From: Puniceibacterium sp. IMCC21224
Lineage (GTDB): Bacteria > Pseudomonadota > Alphaproteobacteria > Rhodobacterales > Rhodobacteraceae
Assembly: GCF_001038505.1 (NCBI RefSeq)
Contig: NZ_LDPY01000001.1
Span: 3,100,001 to 3,164,000, forward strand
Length of the DNA stretch: 64,000 nucleotides
Reading direction: 5' to 3'
Part shown: in pieces, positions 14,346 to 22,680 of the stretch
How the letters are laid out: each line of letters starts with the position of its first letter
Position numbering within the stretch: position 1 is the first letter of the stretch
Made by a program: the position numbers and the translations under genes
The notes under the pieces: model-generated
The model's database searches: none
Told to the model about the DNA's origin: nothing
What the model saw: only the letters and a program-made list of their open reading frames with translations

Positions 14346-17009
14346 CTACACAAATGTGAGCCATTCGGCGTAGACCGAAGAAGAAATATCGAGGTTCTGC
14401 GCGGCGTCGCCCAGATCAACGGACAAGGATCTATCCGCGCTCTGAATGATCAGCATCGAGTCTTCAAACCTCAGCGAGAAATCTTCTGCGACCGAGCCGA
14501 CGGTGGCGTGTATGACAATCCGGTCGCCCTCCCCAGGGTCGAAATCGCTGATGGTTTCTGCATCGTTACTTTCGAAAAAGTGGAATTCGTCGGCGCCTCG
14601 GCCTCCGGTCAGAATGTCGTCGCCAGCCCCACCTTCAAGCACATCGTTGCCAAGCCCCCCGCGCAGCCAGTCCGCACCTTCGCCGCCCCAGATCGTGTCG
14701 TCTCCATCTTGCCCGTGCAGTTCCATGCCTAGTCCGCCGGTTTCAAATCGACTGGATGTAAGATCGATGATGTCATCGCCGTGCCCGGCATAAATCTTCT
14801 CGACGCCGCTCAGGCGGGCCAGAGAAGACGTCCCCACGGAGACGGGTGCGTCGCTGAAAATGTCGTCAAGAAAGAACGCATCATTTCCGTCTCCGAGAAC
14901 GACCTCGTCTGTGCCTTCTCCTCCACGCGTAACTGCAGTGAAGCCGTTCATGCCTGCGATCGGCACGTCCCAGGCGACGAAACTGCCAACTTCATGGGTG
15001 AAATGAATGGCGCGAAAGCCACTGGAGAAGACATAGTCGGCCTCAAGAAACACCGTATCGTCGCCGTGTCCGCTGTATACGAGATCGCCTCCGGTGGACA
15101 CGATCGTATCATTTCCTTCTTTTCCGTTGACCAAGTCGCTGCCAGGGCCACCATTGATGCTATCGTCGCCGCTACCGCCGTCCAGGACGTCGTTGCCGAA
15201 ACCGCCCTTGAGCGTGTCGTTAGCTTCTCCTCCTCTTAGTGTGTCATCGCCGAAGCGTCCTAGGATAATGTCACGCCCGATGCCTCCGATGAGCGCATCG
15301 TCAAGAGTGCTGCCCTCGATCCGCAACGGAGTGCCGATGATAACGCGCACGACATCAAAGGGCATCAAATCCAATGACAGCACGCCGTCTTCAGCGTCGG
15401 AGGGGTCCATGCTTTGTATGAGGGGATCAACGTCAGCCTCGGCCGCGAAGTAATAGTCCGTGATGTCTTGCGGATTCTCCACAAGCGGGATGATCGTCTC
15501 AAAGGGCGGTAAATAGGTGGTAGTCTGGTTACCGGAAATCCGCAGATGATTGGGGTCATCCGGGTCAAAGAACGGCAAAGTTTCGAGCTGTGCTACCTCC
15601 TGCGCGTCAATGACTCTTCGACCAATACGGTTCTGGCCGTTTTCATCAGCGTAATCGCTCAATCCATCCGAACTTTCTGGATCGATGGTCAGATGATCAA
15701 TCGCCACGGTCGATCCCGTGCTCATGAGACCGAACAGATTCAGGATTACATTTGATTCCTCAAGGGAACGCAATGACACGAACAGGACGTCCTCGTAATC
15801 GCTCGCGAAATGATTGATCTCCACATCGCCCAACGCCCCATCCCATGAGGTGACCATGCTCTCGAAGTTTGCCAAGCTGCCTGTAGAGCTGTTCTCGGGG
15901 GAGAGGCTGTCAGACATCAGAGCGAAAGCTGCGCCGCTCATTGAGGACGTGGCGTGGGAGCTATTCCTGTCGCCAAAGATGGCATTGGGTGCGCGGTGCT
16001 GAAGCGGCCAGATATGGGCCTCGTCGGTGCCCATGCGCACCATGAATTCGAACATCTCCAGCAATACTGAGGCACTGGCTGCACCGTGTTGGGCGGTGTT
16101 GCTCGCCACGACGTTCCACTCCGTGATGTAGAGGTCTACCTCACGTCCCACGTGGAATCGGAAGCTTTCAAGCCGACTGTCGATCCGGCGGATTTCGCGC
16201 CAGTCCTCAACGTCGGAAAAGCGCAGACCTTCTTCCATCGATACGTTATAATAGTAGTGCACCACGGCACCGTCGACGGCTTCTTTGGCGCGGTTGTCCA
16301 GAAGCGAAATAATCGCTTCGTTGGCGGCGTCATAATTGCCAGCGTCGTCGCCACCTTTGTAGTCGCTTGCGGCCCCGCTGGTTTCTGCCATCTGGAGCAA
16401 GATCTTGGGATCGGGGGCCTCATCCGGATCTTCGTGATGGAGCCGATCTATAGCGTCTTGGACAGCATTGATCACTGTATTCGCCGACATGCCGTATTCG
16501 ACTTCGTTCATCGCGGGAACAAAATCGCTTCCGTTTATCTGCTCGGGATGAATCGACCGGTCGGCGTTATCGACATGCTCGCCAATAGAGTATTCATTCC
16601 CGATTTCGAAAGCGACGACCAGATCACCGTATTCCGAAAGTAAGGCGTATACGAATGCCTCCATGCGCTCGGGTGGAATCGCGGTCTTGGTCGGCAAAAC
16701 GAATGTGATTTGGTATTGCGTCTCGTTCACGCTGTTTTCGCGGCACCAGTCCATAAAGCCGCGCACCTCTTCTCGGATCTGCCCATTGGGCATAACGGTC
16801 ACGTCAATCGTGTTTTCGACGTGTCCGCCGGGATAACGGAGATGCTCGATCTTATTGGTGCCGAGTGCCTCAGAAAAACCTTCCGATGGCCCATAGTCGA
16901 TTTCTCCGTCGAGGTTTACGCGATGCAGCGCGTTAGCCCCAAAATGATCAGAAAGGACGCGCTGTCCCGTTCCGTCCGAGTCCAGATATGTTAGTGTGTA
17001 TTCCGGCAC
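14346..17009 (-). CDS. Secreted RTX protein with N-terminal glycoside-hydrolase-like (clan GH-A) domain
   Basis: 887 residues from a GTG start preceded by GAGG. Residues 1-400 resemble a (beta/alpha)8 glycosidase of clan GH-A, close to GH51, GH39 or GH79 in feel: RYPGGHVENTI near the start, FEIGNEYS as likely acid/base Glu and LYITEWNVVAS as likely nucleophile Glu. A beta-rich region (about 400-560) follows. Then come two blocks of RTX nonapeptides (IIGTPLRIEG to LVNGKEGNDT, and IYAGHGDDII to GGRGADEFHF) and a C-terminal type I secretion-like tail. No Sec signal is present, fitting type I export. It probably acts on an extracellular polysaccharide; the substrate is unknown. Confidence 0.75.
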   Translation of the reverse strand: MPEYTLTYLDSDGTGQRVLSDHFGANALHRVNLDGEIDYGPSEGFSEALGTNKIEHLRYPGGHVENTIDVTVMPNGQIREEVRGFMDWCRENSVNETQYQITFVLPTKTAIPPERMEAFVYALLSEYGDLVVAFEIGNEYSIGEHVDNADRSIHPEQINGSDFVPAMNEVEYGMSANTVINAVQDAIDRLHHEDPDEAPDPKILLQMAETSGAASDYKGGDDAGNYDAANEAIISLLDNRAKEAVDGAVVHYYYNVSMEEGLRFSDVEDWREIRRIDSRLESFRFHVGREVDLYITEWNVVASNTAQHGAASASVLLEMFEFMVRMGTDEAHIWPLQHRAPNAIFGDRNSSHATSSMSGAAFALMSDSLSPENSSTGSLANFESMVTSWDGALGDVEINHFASDYEDVLFVSLRSLEESNVILNLFGLMSTGSTVAIDHLTIDPESSDGLSDYADENGQNRIGRRVIDAQEVAQLETLPFFDPDDPNHLRISGNQTTTYLPPFETIIPLVENPQDITDYYFAAEADVDPLIQSMDPSDAEDGVLSLDLMPFDVVRVIIGTPLRIEGSTLDDALIGGIGRDIILGRFGDDTLRGGEANDTLKGGFGNDVLDGGSGDDSINGGPGSDLVNGKEGNDTIVSTGGDLVYSGHGDDTVFLEADYVFSSGFRAIHFTHEVGSFVAWDVPIAGMNGFTAVTRGGEGTDEVVLGDGNDAFFLDDIFSDAPVSVGTSSLARLSGVEKIYAGHGDDIIDLTSSRFETGGLGMELHGQDGDDTIWGGEGADWLRGGLGNDVLEGGAGDDILTGGRGADEFHFFESNDAETISDFDPGEGDRIVIHATVGSVAEDFSLRFEDSMLIIQSADRSLSVDLGDAAQNLDISSSVYAEWLTFV

Positions 17010-17147
17010 TGCCTGATCCTCAAGGTTTCCGAGGATTGGCTACCGATGCATTCGACCAGACCTATGCCGCAATTGCGGCAATACCTTGAGCTTTCCATCC
17101 AATTTAAGGGAATAGAAATAGTGATTTTTATGGAATCAATTTAGGTG

Positions 17148-18110
17148 TTCAGTTCCGGCATTTGGTGGATCGGATTTAGGATGAAACGATCTGGTCTGAA
17201 GTCCAGATCTTGCAGATGTATTCGTAGGGCGTGAGACCGTTGAGGGTCTTTAGCCTGCGTGCGAAATTGTATGTGTCAATGAAGTCGGCGAGGTGCGTGC
17301 GCAGCTGATCATGGTTGTCGTAGTGGTATCGTTTCACCGTCGCCTCCTTGATCGTCCGGTTCATCCGCTCGACCTGACCATTCGTCCAGGGGTGGTTCGG
17401 CTTGGTCAGTCGGTGCTCGATCCCATTTGCCTCGCAGATCATGTCGAAGCGCATCTGCCGCGCATATGCTGTGTTTCTGTTCCGGGCTGCTCGGCGAACT
17501 GGATGCCGTTGTCGGTCAGAATCGTGTGGATGCGATAGGGGACGGCCTTGAGCAGATGCTCGAGGAATTCCCACGCGGTCTTGCGATCTGCTTTATCCAC
17601 GAGTTGCGTGACTGCAAATTTGCTGGTTCGGTCAATGCCTACAAAGAGATAGAGCTTGCCTTCTACCGTCTGAACCTCGGCGATATCGATAAGAAAGAAG
17701 CCCCCTCTTGTGCATGTAAACATGCACTGCCGGGCAGTGGATGGGGTAACGCTTGAACTTCTGGCGCTTTGGCTTGTCACCCTCGACATCCGGCAAGCGC
17801 GAGATGCCATGCCGCTGAAGACACCGATGCAGTGCCGACCGCGTCAGGCGCGGGACAGACGGCTGAAGAGCATAGAGGCAATCATCCAACGGCAGTAGCG
17901 TGTGCCGCCGGAATGCGACGATCATTGCCTCCTCCGCTTCGGTGAGAACGGTCAACGCGGGCTCCTTAGGCCCGGTCTTCAAGTCCTCGACCGTCGCACG
18001 CTTACGCCACTTCGCGACGGTTTTGGGATTGATGCCCAATTCCTTACTCAACTGCGCGAGCGAAGCTTGCGATCGCTGTATTGCAGCTCTCGATTTTTGA
18101 GGCGCCTAAT
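17148..18110 (-). pseudogene. Broken IS481-family transposase
   Basis: Three reading frames together give one IS481-type protein. First comes the helix-turn-helix part (SKELGINPKTVAKWRKRATV, CLQRHGISRLPDVEGDKPKR). The first half of the DDE core lies in a second frame (IDIAEVQTVEGKLYLFVGID, TILTDNGIQFAEQP). The end lies in a third (FDMICEANGIEHRLTKPNHP, WTNGQVERMNRTIKEATVKR). The first shift coincides with an extra stretch of about 36 bp rich in dyads at 17711-17739; the second is near 17485. The start codon region at about 18110 is also lost. The element end may be TGTTCAGTTCCGGC at 17148. It is inactive. Confidence 0.85.
17711..17739. repeat. Two abutting perfect dyads inserted in the IS481 pseudogene
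   Basis: TGCATGT-AA-ACATGCA (17711-17726) abuts CACTGCC-G-GGCAGTG (17725-17739). Both fall exactly where the IS481 protein has about 12 extra residues and changes frame, so the dyads look like part of a short insertion of about 36 bp. No copies elsewhere in the window were noticed. Confidence 0.5.
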
Positions 18111-18174
18111 AATTAACCAAAAATTCACGGAAGACTTGCACGTTACATTCAATGTTAATCAAGGAACGAACACC

Positions 18175-18273
18175 ATGAAGAGCCATGTATGGGTAATCGA
18201 AGTCCTTCAGGATCTGACCCTCTTCGCTGCAATGAACGGGTTGGATGAAACACAAATGGACTTGCCACGCAAA
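18175..18273 (+). pseudogene. Small protein gene truncated by an IS3-family element
   Basis: An AAGGAACG ribosome site precedes an ATG that opens MKSHVWVIEVLQDLTLFAAM and continues to DLPRK, where the IS3-family element begins at 18274; the frame then closes at 18345 inside the IS. The opening resembles short (about 60-residue) alphaproteobacterial proteins of unknown function starting with xHxWVIEVLxDL. Upstream bases 18111-18174 are AT-rich and could hold its promoter. The 3' part is missing, so it is scored as a remnant. Confidence 0.5.
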
Positions 18274-18285
18274 AGTTCCGGTCTC

Positions 18286-19152
18286 TCAGCTCATGTTAGG
18301 AGGCCGTCTCTCGAAAGCCAAGGGACTTTTCCCGCCAAGGGATGAATGCCGTCTTCGCGGGTTGTAGAACCCATTGATGTATTGGAATATTGCTCCTTCT
18401 GCTTGTCTGCGGGTCGCCCATTTCTGACGCCAGATCAGTTCGGCTTTCAGAGATTTGAAGAAGGTCTCGACCATGGAATTGTCATAACAATTTCCCTTGC
18501 CGCTCATTGAGACCAGAAATCCATGCTGCTTCAGACTTTTCTGATAGTCACCTGAACAGTATTGAGAGCCACGATCCGTATGATGGATACAGCCTTTGGG
18601 TGGCTTTCGCAGCCCTACTGCCATGTCTAATGCCTTGATGGCCAGGTCCCGCTTCATCCGGTTACTGACCGCCCAGCCAATGACCCGGCGGGAGTAAAGA
18701 TCGATGATCACTGCCAAATACAGCCATCCCTCGCTCGTCCAGATGTAGGAAATGTCCCCTGCCCATTTTTGGTTTGGGCCATCAGCAGAGAAGTCCTGAT
18801 CAAGAAAGTTGGGGGCGACATTGAAGGCGTGATTGCTGTTAGTCGTGACTTTATGTTTACGGGTTCGAATAACCTTGATCGCGTTCTCACGCATCAACCG
18901 GCCTACCCGGCGGTGCCCGACAACAAGACCGAGATCGCGCAGTTCCTCCGTCATGCGAGGTCGGCCGTAGCTTTGCAGGCTAAGGCGGTGTTGTTCTCTG
19001 ATATGGGCCAACAGCACCATGTCATCTCGCTGGCTTCGGCTGATAGGGCGGATCTTCCAGGCGCGAAACCCACGGGAAGTTACCCGCAAAACGCGGCATA
19101 GAAACTCAATGGGCCAGATCTTCTTCCAGGTGTCGATAAAGGCAAACCTCAC
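18286..19152 (-). CDS. IS3-family transposase OrfB (element D)
   Basis: 288 residues. An HTH_21-like N-terminal region (HIREQHRLSLQSYGRPRMTE) precedes an rve integrase core: Asp in KWAGDISYIWTSEG, Asp in CIHHTDRGSQYCSG, Glu in NCYDNSMVETFFKSLKAELI. The usual C-terminus FQYINGFYNPRRRHSSLGGK follows. The start overlaps the OrfA stop by 4 bases. The full length and intact DDE triad suggest an active enzyme. The stop codon lies within the element's inverted repeat region. Confidence 0.9.
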   Translation of the reverse strand: MRFAFIDTWKKIWPIEFLCRVLRVTSRGFRAWKIRPISRSQRDDMVLLAHIREQHRLSLQSYGRPRMTEELRDLGLVVGHRRVGRLMRENAIKVIRTRKHKVTTNSNHAFNVAPNFLDQDFSADGPNQKWAGDISYIWTSEGWLYLAVIIDLYSRRVIGWAVSNRMKRDLAIKALDMAVGLRKPPKGCIHHTDRGSQYCSGDYQKSLKQHGFLVSMSGKGNCYDNSMVETFFKSLKAELIWRQKWATRRQAEGAIFQYINGFYNPRRRHSSLGGKSPLAFERRPPNMS

Positions 19153-19424
19153 GCCTTTTGGCCTGCGAAGAAGATCGTCGCCTTCTTTAACACTTCCCTC
19201 TCCTCGCGGAGTAGCCGGTTCTCTTTGCGAAGGCGGGCGTTCTCCTTCTCCACATCCTCATGCGGGCCGGACATCAGGTCATCATTCTGATGGTGTTGAA
19301 CCCACTTGTTCAGTGTCGAAACACCAACCCCTAAATCAGACGCAATCTGAGGTCGCGTCAGTCCACTGCTTGTTGCAATGCGAACCGCATCACGTCTGAA
19401 CTCGTCGCTGTATCTTGGTGCCAA
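19149..19424 (-). CDS. IS3-family transposase OrfA (element D)
   Basis: 91 residues. The helix-turn-helix (YSDEFRRDAVRIATSSGLTR, then IASDLGVGVSTLNKWVQHHQ) is followed by a leucine-zipper-like helix (ENARLRKENRLLREEREVLK) ending in the usual KKATIFFA. It binds the element ends and pairs with OrfB, whose start lies in the ATGA at its stop. Confidence 0.9.
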   Translation of the reverse strand: MAPRYSDEFRRDAVRIATSSGLTRPQIASDLGVGVSTLNKWVQHHQNDDLMSGPHEDVEKENARLRKENRLLREEREVLKKATIFFAGQKA

Positions 19425-19468
19425 TTTGTGTCTCCTTCATTGCGAATATCGCTCGAAAGAGACCGGAA

Positions 19469-19762
19469 CTAAATCGCGACAAGTCCAACCGTGTAGGCCC
19501 CGGCGGGGATAACATCGGGAGGCAATGCGCGAAACGCCGTCACGGGATCAAGGCCGGTCTCGCGGGTGATGTCCAGGTCCCCGTCCGGCCCGGTGACTTT
19601 AATCGCGGTGACACGCATCGGGTCATCAAATCGCAATTCGATGACCGCAACGGTTTCCACGGTCGTCCCATCTGCCGGAGTCGTGTCTTCGGCCTTCGAG
19701 TGCGCCAGTGCGGTCGTCGCAGTTACCAGCGTGACCGCGAGTGCCAGGGTGATACGCTTCAT
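19469..19762 (-). pseudogene. copC: CopC-like periplasmic copper-binding protein, damaged C-terminus
   Basis: 97 codons with a Sec signal peptide (MKRITLALAVTLVTATTALA, cleaved before HSKAEDTTPADG). The mature N-terminal His, the P.DG region and IELRFDDPM are characteristic of CopC. Family members run to about 120 residues and end with a strand like AGAYTVxWRGLSxDGHP. Here the frame changes after AGAYT to VGLVAI and stops inside the IS at 19469, so the last strands and some copper ligands are gone. In intact loci CopC carries copper in the periplasm, often next to the membrane protein CopD, which is not present here. The gene overlaps the cytochrome gene stop by 4 bases. Confidence 0.75.
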
Positions 19763-20223
19763 TGCCTGTTCTCCATTTCGTCATGCCTCTCGCGGATGTC
19801 CCGCGGCCAGGTCGATTTGATGTAGCTGAGAACGGCGATGATCTCGTGGTCCGCAAGCACACCCTCATAGATCGGCATGTTGGATTCGTAGTCAGGATCG
19901 CCGATCAGAGCGCCGGTCCCGTGTTTGGTCAGACGGAATAGCGTGTCGCCGTCGTGATGCCACGTGTGTCCGGTTTTATCGTGGGGCGGTGCCGGGAGCC
20001 GCCCGTCAACACCGGGTGACCGCCATTTGGGCTGACCTTCAAGCTCCGCGCCGTGGCAGGAGGCGCAGTTGTCGGCATAAACCGCCTGCCCAATGGCCAC
20101 CACCTTTGGGTCCGAAGGTTTGATGAAGGCTCCTTCCGGGGCAGACGTTCCCCACCCGAAGGCGAGGACCGCTGCTCCAACCAGAACCGCTGCCCCAAGG
20201 CCGAGTGCCAAGACCCGTTTCAC
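19759..20223 (-). CDS. Class I c-type cytochrome of a copper-resistance-like cluster
   Basis: 154 residues. A hydrophobic N-terminal segment (VLALGLGAAVLVGAAVLAFG) acts as signal or membrane anchor. A single haem-binding motif CASCH follows in VYADNCASCHGAELEGQPKW, and a probable axial Met sits in ESNMPIYEGVLADHEIIAVL. The fold is cytochrome c of the class I type, facing the periplasm. It lies between a DUF411 gene and the damaged copC with overlaps of 4 bases at both ends, so it belongs to one operon. Such cytochromes accompany multicopper oxidase or copper-handling genes in Rhodobacteraceae; the electron partner is not visible. Confidence 0.82.
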   Translation of the reverse strand: MKRVLALGLGAAVLVGAAVLAFGWGTSAPEGAFIKPSDPKVVAIGQAVYADNCASCHGAELEGQPKWRSPGVDGRLPAPPHDKTGHTWHHDGDTLFRLTKHGTGALIGDPDYESNMPIYEGVLADHEIIAVLSYIKSTWPRDIRERHDEMENRQ

Positions 20224-20714
20224 TGCCCGGCCTTATGGAAGACCTCACCTTCACCAGCATCGCCGCCGAAAGCCATGACGTTGTATCGCGCGGTCGGGTC
20301 GTTCCCCATGCCAGGCGAGCCGTCAGGCATCCCGGGCACCGAGATGCCGGAAATCTTCGAGCGTTCTTCGAGCAGCTTGGCCAGCGCTGCGAACGGCACA
20401 TGGCCTTCGACCACATAGCCGTCGATCATCGCGGTATGGCAGGCCCACATCGTGCCGGGGATGTTGTTCTTCAGCTTCACGCTGGTGATATCACGGGTAT
20501 CCGTGACTACGATGTCGTAGCCCTCTTCGCGGGCCAGGGCGACCCAGGCGCCGCAGCAGCCGCAGGTCGGGCTCTTGGTGACATGCATGGTGCCGTGATC
20601 TGCCGCGGTGCCATTGCTGTCCGCCTGGGCCATACCGGCAGCACCAAGCGTGGCGATACCAAGCGCGAGGGCAGCGACAGGAACGAGGGTGAAAAGTGTC
20701 TTGAACGGTTTCAT
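20220..20714 (-). CDS. DUF411 periplasmic metal-binding protein
   Basis: 164 residues from the ATG at 20714; a longer in-frame start lies 32 codons upstream but would precede the signal peptide. The Sec signal (FTLVPVAALALGIATLGAAG, ending near AQA) is followed by the DUF411 core: MHVTKSPTCGCCGAWVALA with the CGCC metal site, then GTMWACHTAMIDGYVVEGHV with a conserved Cys-His. DUF411 proteins sit in copper and silver resistance operons and are thought to bind or move metal in the periplasm. The gene overlaps the cytochrome gene, and a 92-bp gap separates it from the upstream small gene. Confidence 0.85.
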   Translation of the reverse strand: MKPFKTLFTLVPVAALALGIATLGAAGMAQADSNGTAADHGTMHVTKSPTCGCCGAWVALAREEGYDIVVTDTRDITSVKLKNNIPGTMWACHTAMIDGYVVEGHVPFAALAKLLEERSKISGISVPGMPDGSPGMGNDPTARYNVMAFGGDAGEGEVFHKAGQ

Positions 20715-20806
20715 GAGGATATCTTTCGACGGGTGGGCGCACGGGCAAGGCCCGTTCAGGTGTGATTGCAAATTCCAAGGCCGCGCCCCGAAGGACACGG
20801 GAAGCA

Positions 20807-21121
20807 TCACACCGCGCGCGGCGGGTCGAGAGGCCCGGAAAGCTCAATACCGGTCAGCAGCAGGCTTTGGCCAAACAAGACTTCCTCGCAGGCAGCAGGG
20901 GTCGGCCATTGAAGGTCAGTCACTGGAATCAGGACAGGAATGAGATGACAGGTCAGGCTGCTCTCGGCGCTTTCTGAACAGCAAACGGGATGATCCTCTG
21001 CCGCCTCAATCACCGCGGCGTGGCTATGCTCCATGATGGCCGCATGGCCCGCGTCCATCGCCACAGAAGCGCAGGCGGTCAGCGTCATCAAGACGACAAG
21101 AAGGAGCTGGAACAACCTCAT
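20807..21121 (-). CDS. Small exported Cys/His-containing protein
   Basis: 104 residues from the ATG; a TTG two codons upstream is also possible. The N-terminal segment MRLFQLLLVVLMTLTACASV looks like a signal peptide or lipoprotein-like leader. Next comes a short His-rich stretch (AGHAAIMEHSHAAVIEAAED) and a Cys pair with a further Cys-His (HPVCCSESAESSLTCHLIP). The C-terminal part ends in GIELSGPLDPPRAV. I do not recognise a family. Signal peptide, His/Cys content and position as leader of the DUF411-cytochrome-copC operon fit a periplasmic metal-binding role. Confidence 0.65.
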   Translation of the reverse strand: MRLFQLLLVVLMTLTACASVAMDAGHAAIMEHSHAAVIEAAEDHPVCCSESAESSLTCHLIPVLIPVTDLQWPTPAACEEVLFGQSLLLTGIELSGPLDPPRAV

Positions 21122-21187
21122 GCTCAAAACCTATGCGGGGTATATGGATTCTGCAAGTTGCCGCAGCGTCACAGCCCATCGCGGGCC

Positions 21188-21775
21188 TCAATGCACGTTC
21201 GCATCTTCCCCGCGCGCCATCATCAGGTGATGTTCGCGATGATGCTCCTGGCTCGCCATCAATCCAAAGAACCCAAGGCCCTTAATCCGGGCAATTGCTG
21301 CGGGATCTTCACTTGTGACGCGCAATTCCATCCCGTCGTCAATCTCCAGGGATTCTACTCTCCAGCGATCGTCCTTCGCCAGTTGCGCGGCGTGAGCCGG
21401 CACCATTCGGCGCAGTGTGGTAGTCGTTTCAACATCACCCGTGGCTGACGCAGAAAGACCATTCGGCAATTCCGTCTCCGTCACGACCGTATCCGAGATC
21501 AACCGGTCCATGTCGACAAGATGCGCTCGCAGGCCCGCCAGATCGACCCTTGACCAGTTGGTGTTTGGATCAGCTTCCAGCACCCGGACGACCTCGGAGA
21601 GAGCCGCGAAGGCCCCTTGCCCCGGCTCCGTCAGCAGCGCGCTCCCAGCAGGGCGATCCTTATCGGGGACTGCGTGATCCATTCCATCGGCATGATCGGC
21701 ATGCATCGTTTGAGCCAGTGCTATGGCCGAACCGGCGACGACAGCCGTACCGGCAAGGATGATCTTCAGTCGCAT
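21188..21775 (-). CDS. Exported His/Met-rich protein of the copper-like cluster
   Basis: 195 residues, unrecognised family. The signal peptide MRLKIILAGTAVVAGSAIAL is followed by a metal-ligand-rich segment (AQTMHADHADGMDHAVPDKD). The central 100 residues are helical (GAFAALSEVVRVLEADP, LAGLRAHLVDMDRLISDTVV). The C-terminus is again His/Met-rich (MASQEHHREHHLMMA). Both ends could hold copper or silver. It is divergently placed from the Crp-type regulator 55 bp away, so the shared promoter region may be controlled by that protein. The next gene downstream follows after 66 bp. Confidence 0.65.
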   Translation of the reverse strand: MRLKIILAGTAVVAGSAIALAQTMHADHADGMDHAVPDKDRPAGSALLTEPGQGAFAALSEVVRVLEADPNTNWSRVDLAGLRAHLVDMDRLISDTVVTETELPNGLSASATGDVETTTTLRRMVPAHAAQLAKDDRWRVESLEIDDGMELRVTSEDPAAIARIKGLGFFGLMASQEHHREHHLMMARGEDANVH

Positions 21776-21830
21776 TTTGAAACCCCACTCAAATTTGGCT
21801 GCACTCTACCTGATCCTGCAAAAAGGTAGT

Positions 21831-21844
21831 ATGATATCTATCAT
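21831..21844. promoter_or_regulatory. Inverted repeat at the start of the Crp-type regulator gene
   Basis: ATGATA-TC-TATCAT lies over the start codon of the regulator, in the 55-bp space between it and the divergent exported-protein gene. Crp/Fnr-type proteins bind two-fold symmetric sites of about this size, so this could be its autoregulatory operator. The match to a Crp or Fnr consensus is poor. Confidence 0.3.
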
Positions 21845-22367
21845 GTATGATTGGCAGCACATATTCGATGACGCGCCGCTCCGCGCCGTTGAACAAGGGA
21901 TGGTTCTGTTTCGGCGGGGAGATAGCATCACGTCCATGTACCTTGTCCAATCGGGCGCTGTAGCGCTGGAACGGCCACTGGAAGATGGAACTGTGTTGAC
22001 TCTACATGTCGCGATGGCAGGCAATGCACTGGCAGAGGCATCTCTGTTCGCCGAAGCATATCATTGTGATGCGGTTGTCCGCGCGCCTGCACAGGTCGCG
22101 ATCATGCCCCGTGCGAATTTCTTGTCAGCGTTGCACAATCAACCTGGCGCGGCTCTAAGCCTCATCGAAACCCATGCCCGCGAGGTTCAAGCGCAGCGCG
22201 CGCGCATCGAGATACTGCGCCTGCGTCGCGTCTCTGACCGGCTGGACGCCTGGCTAGACGTTCATGGAGAGCCTGAGAAAGGTGCATGGATCAGGGTTGC
22301 CGACCAGATTGGTGTATCGCCACCAGCGCTTGCTCTGCCCCCTAAAAACTGGACCATTTTGAATTAG
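21831..22367 (+). pseudogene. Crp/Fnr-family regulator truncated by an IS
   Basis: The chosen ATG has AAAGG 6 bases upstream; the longer in-frame extension overlaps the divergent gene. The cyclic-nucleotide-binding beta roll is complete: RAVEQGMVLFRRGDSITSMY, VQSGAVALERPLEDGTVLTL, and LAEASLFAEAYHCDAVVRAP. The long dimer helix (REVQAQRARIEILRLRRVSD) follows, then the start of the winged helix-turn-helix (VADQIGVSPPAL). At 22337 the IS3-family element replaces the recognition helix and 10-15 residues, giving the false tail ALPPKNWTILN. Without that helix it should not bind DNA. Context suggests it controlled the copper-like genes. Confidence 0.82.
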
Positions 22368-22402
22368 AGTTTCCGACTGCTACTTTCCTGGCTGGAAAAG
22401 GA

Positions 22403-22678
22403 GTGGACGCGATGAAAGCATCCAAATTCACGGACGCCCAAAAGGCGTTTATTGTTAAGCAAGGTAATGAGGGCACGACGGTTGCGGAGATTTGCCGCAA
22501 GTCCGGGATAAGTCCGGCGACGTATTTCAACTGGAAGAAAAAGTATGAGGGGCTGATGCCGTCAGAGATGCGCCGGTTGCGTGATCTGGAAGACGAGAAC
22601 AACCGTTTGAAACGGATTGTCGCTGATCTGACGTTGGATCGTGAGATGTTGCAGGACGTTATCAAGCGAAAGCTCTAA
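22403..22678 (+). CDS. IS3-family transposase OrfA (element C)
   Basis: 91 residues from GTG just after AAAAGGAG; the ATG three codons on is an alternative. Helix-turn-helix: [17 protein letters not shown], then [20 protein letters not shown]. It ends in the leucine-zipper helix [20 protein letters not shown] and [12 protein letters not shown], the usual OrfA end. OrfB lies in another frame shortly downstream. Confidence 0.88.
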   Translation: MDAMKASKFTDAQKAFIVKQGNEGTTVAEICRKSGISPATYFNWKKKYEGLMPSEMRRLRDLEDENNRLKRIVADLTLDREMLQDVIKRKL

Positions 22679-22680
22679 GG

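Larger units (their letters stand above)
18274..19470 (-). mobile_element. Complete IS3-family element (D)
   Basis: About 1,197 bp between inverted ends AGTTCCGGTCTC (18274) and GAGACCGGAACT (ending 19470). AAA lies on both sides and may be a 3-bp target duplication. It carries overlapping orfA and orfB with all catalytic residues, so it is probably active. It truncates the small gene on its left and lies against the damaged end of the CopC-like gene on its right. Confidence 0.85.

Noticed and set aside
13700..15330. Repeated DNA motifs that might be a tandem repeat or CRISPR array
   Set aside because: The repeats are the codons of RTX nonapeptides; unit length is 27 bp with no conserved spacers.
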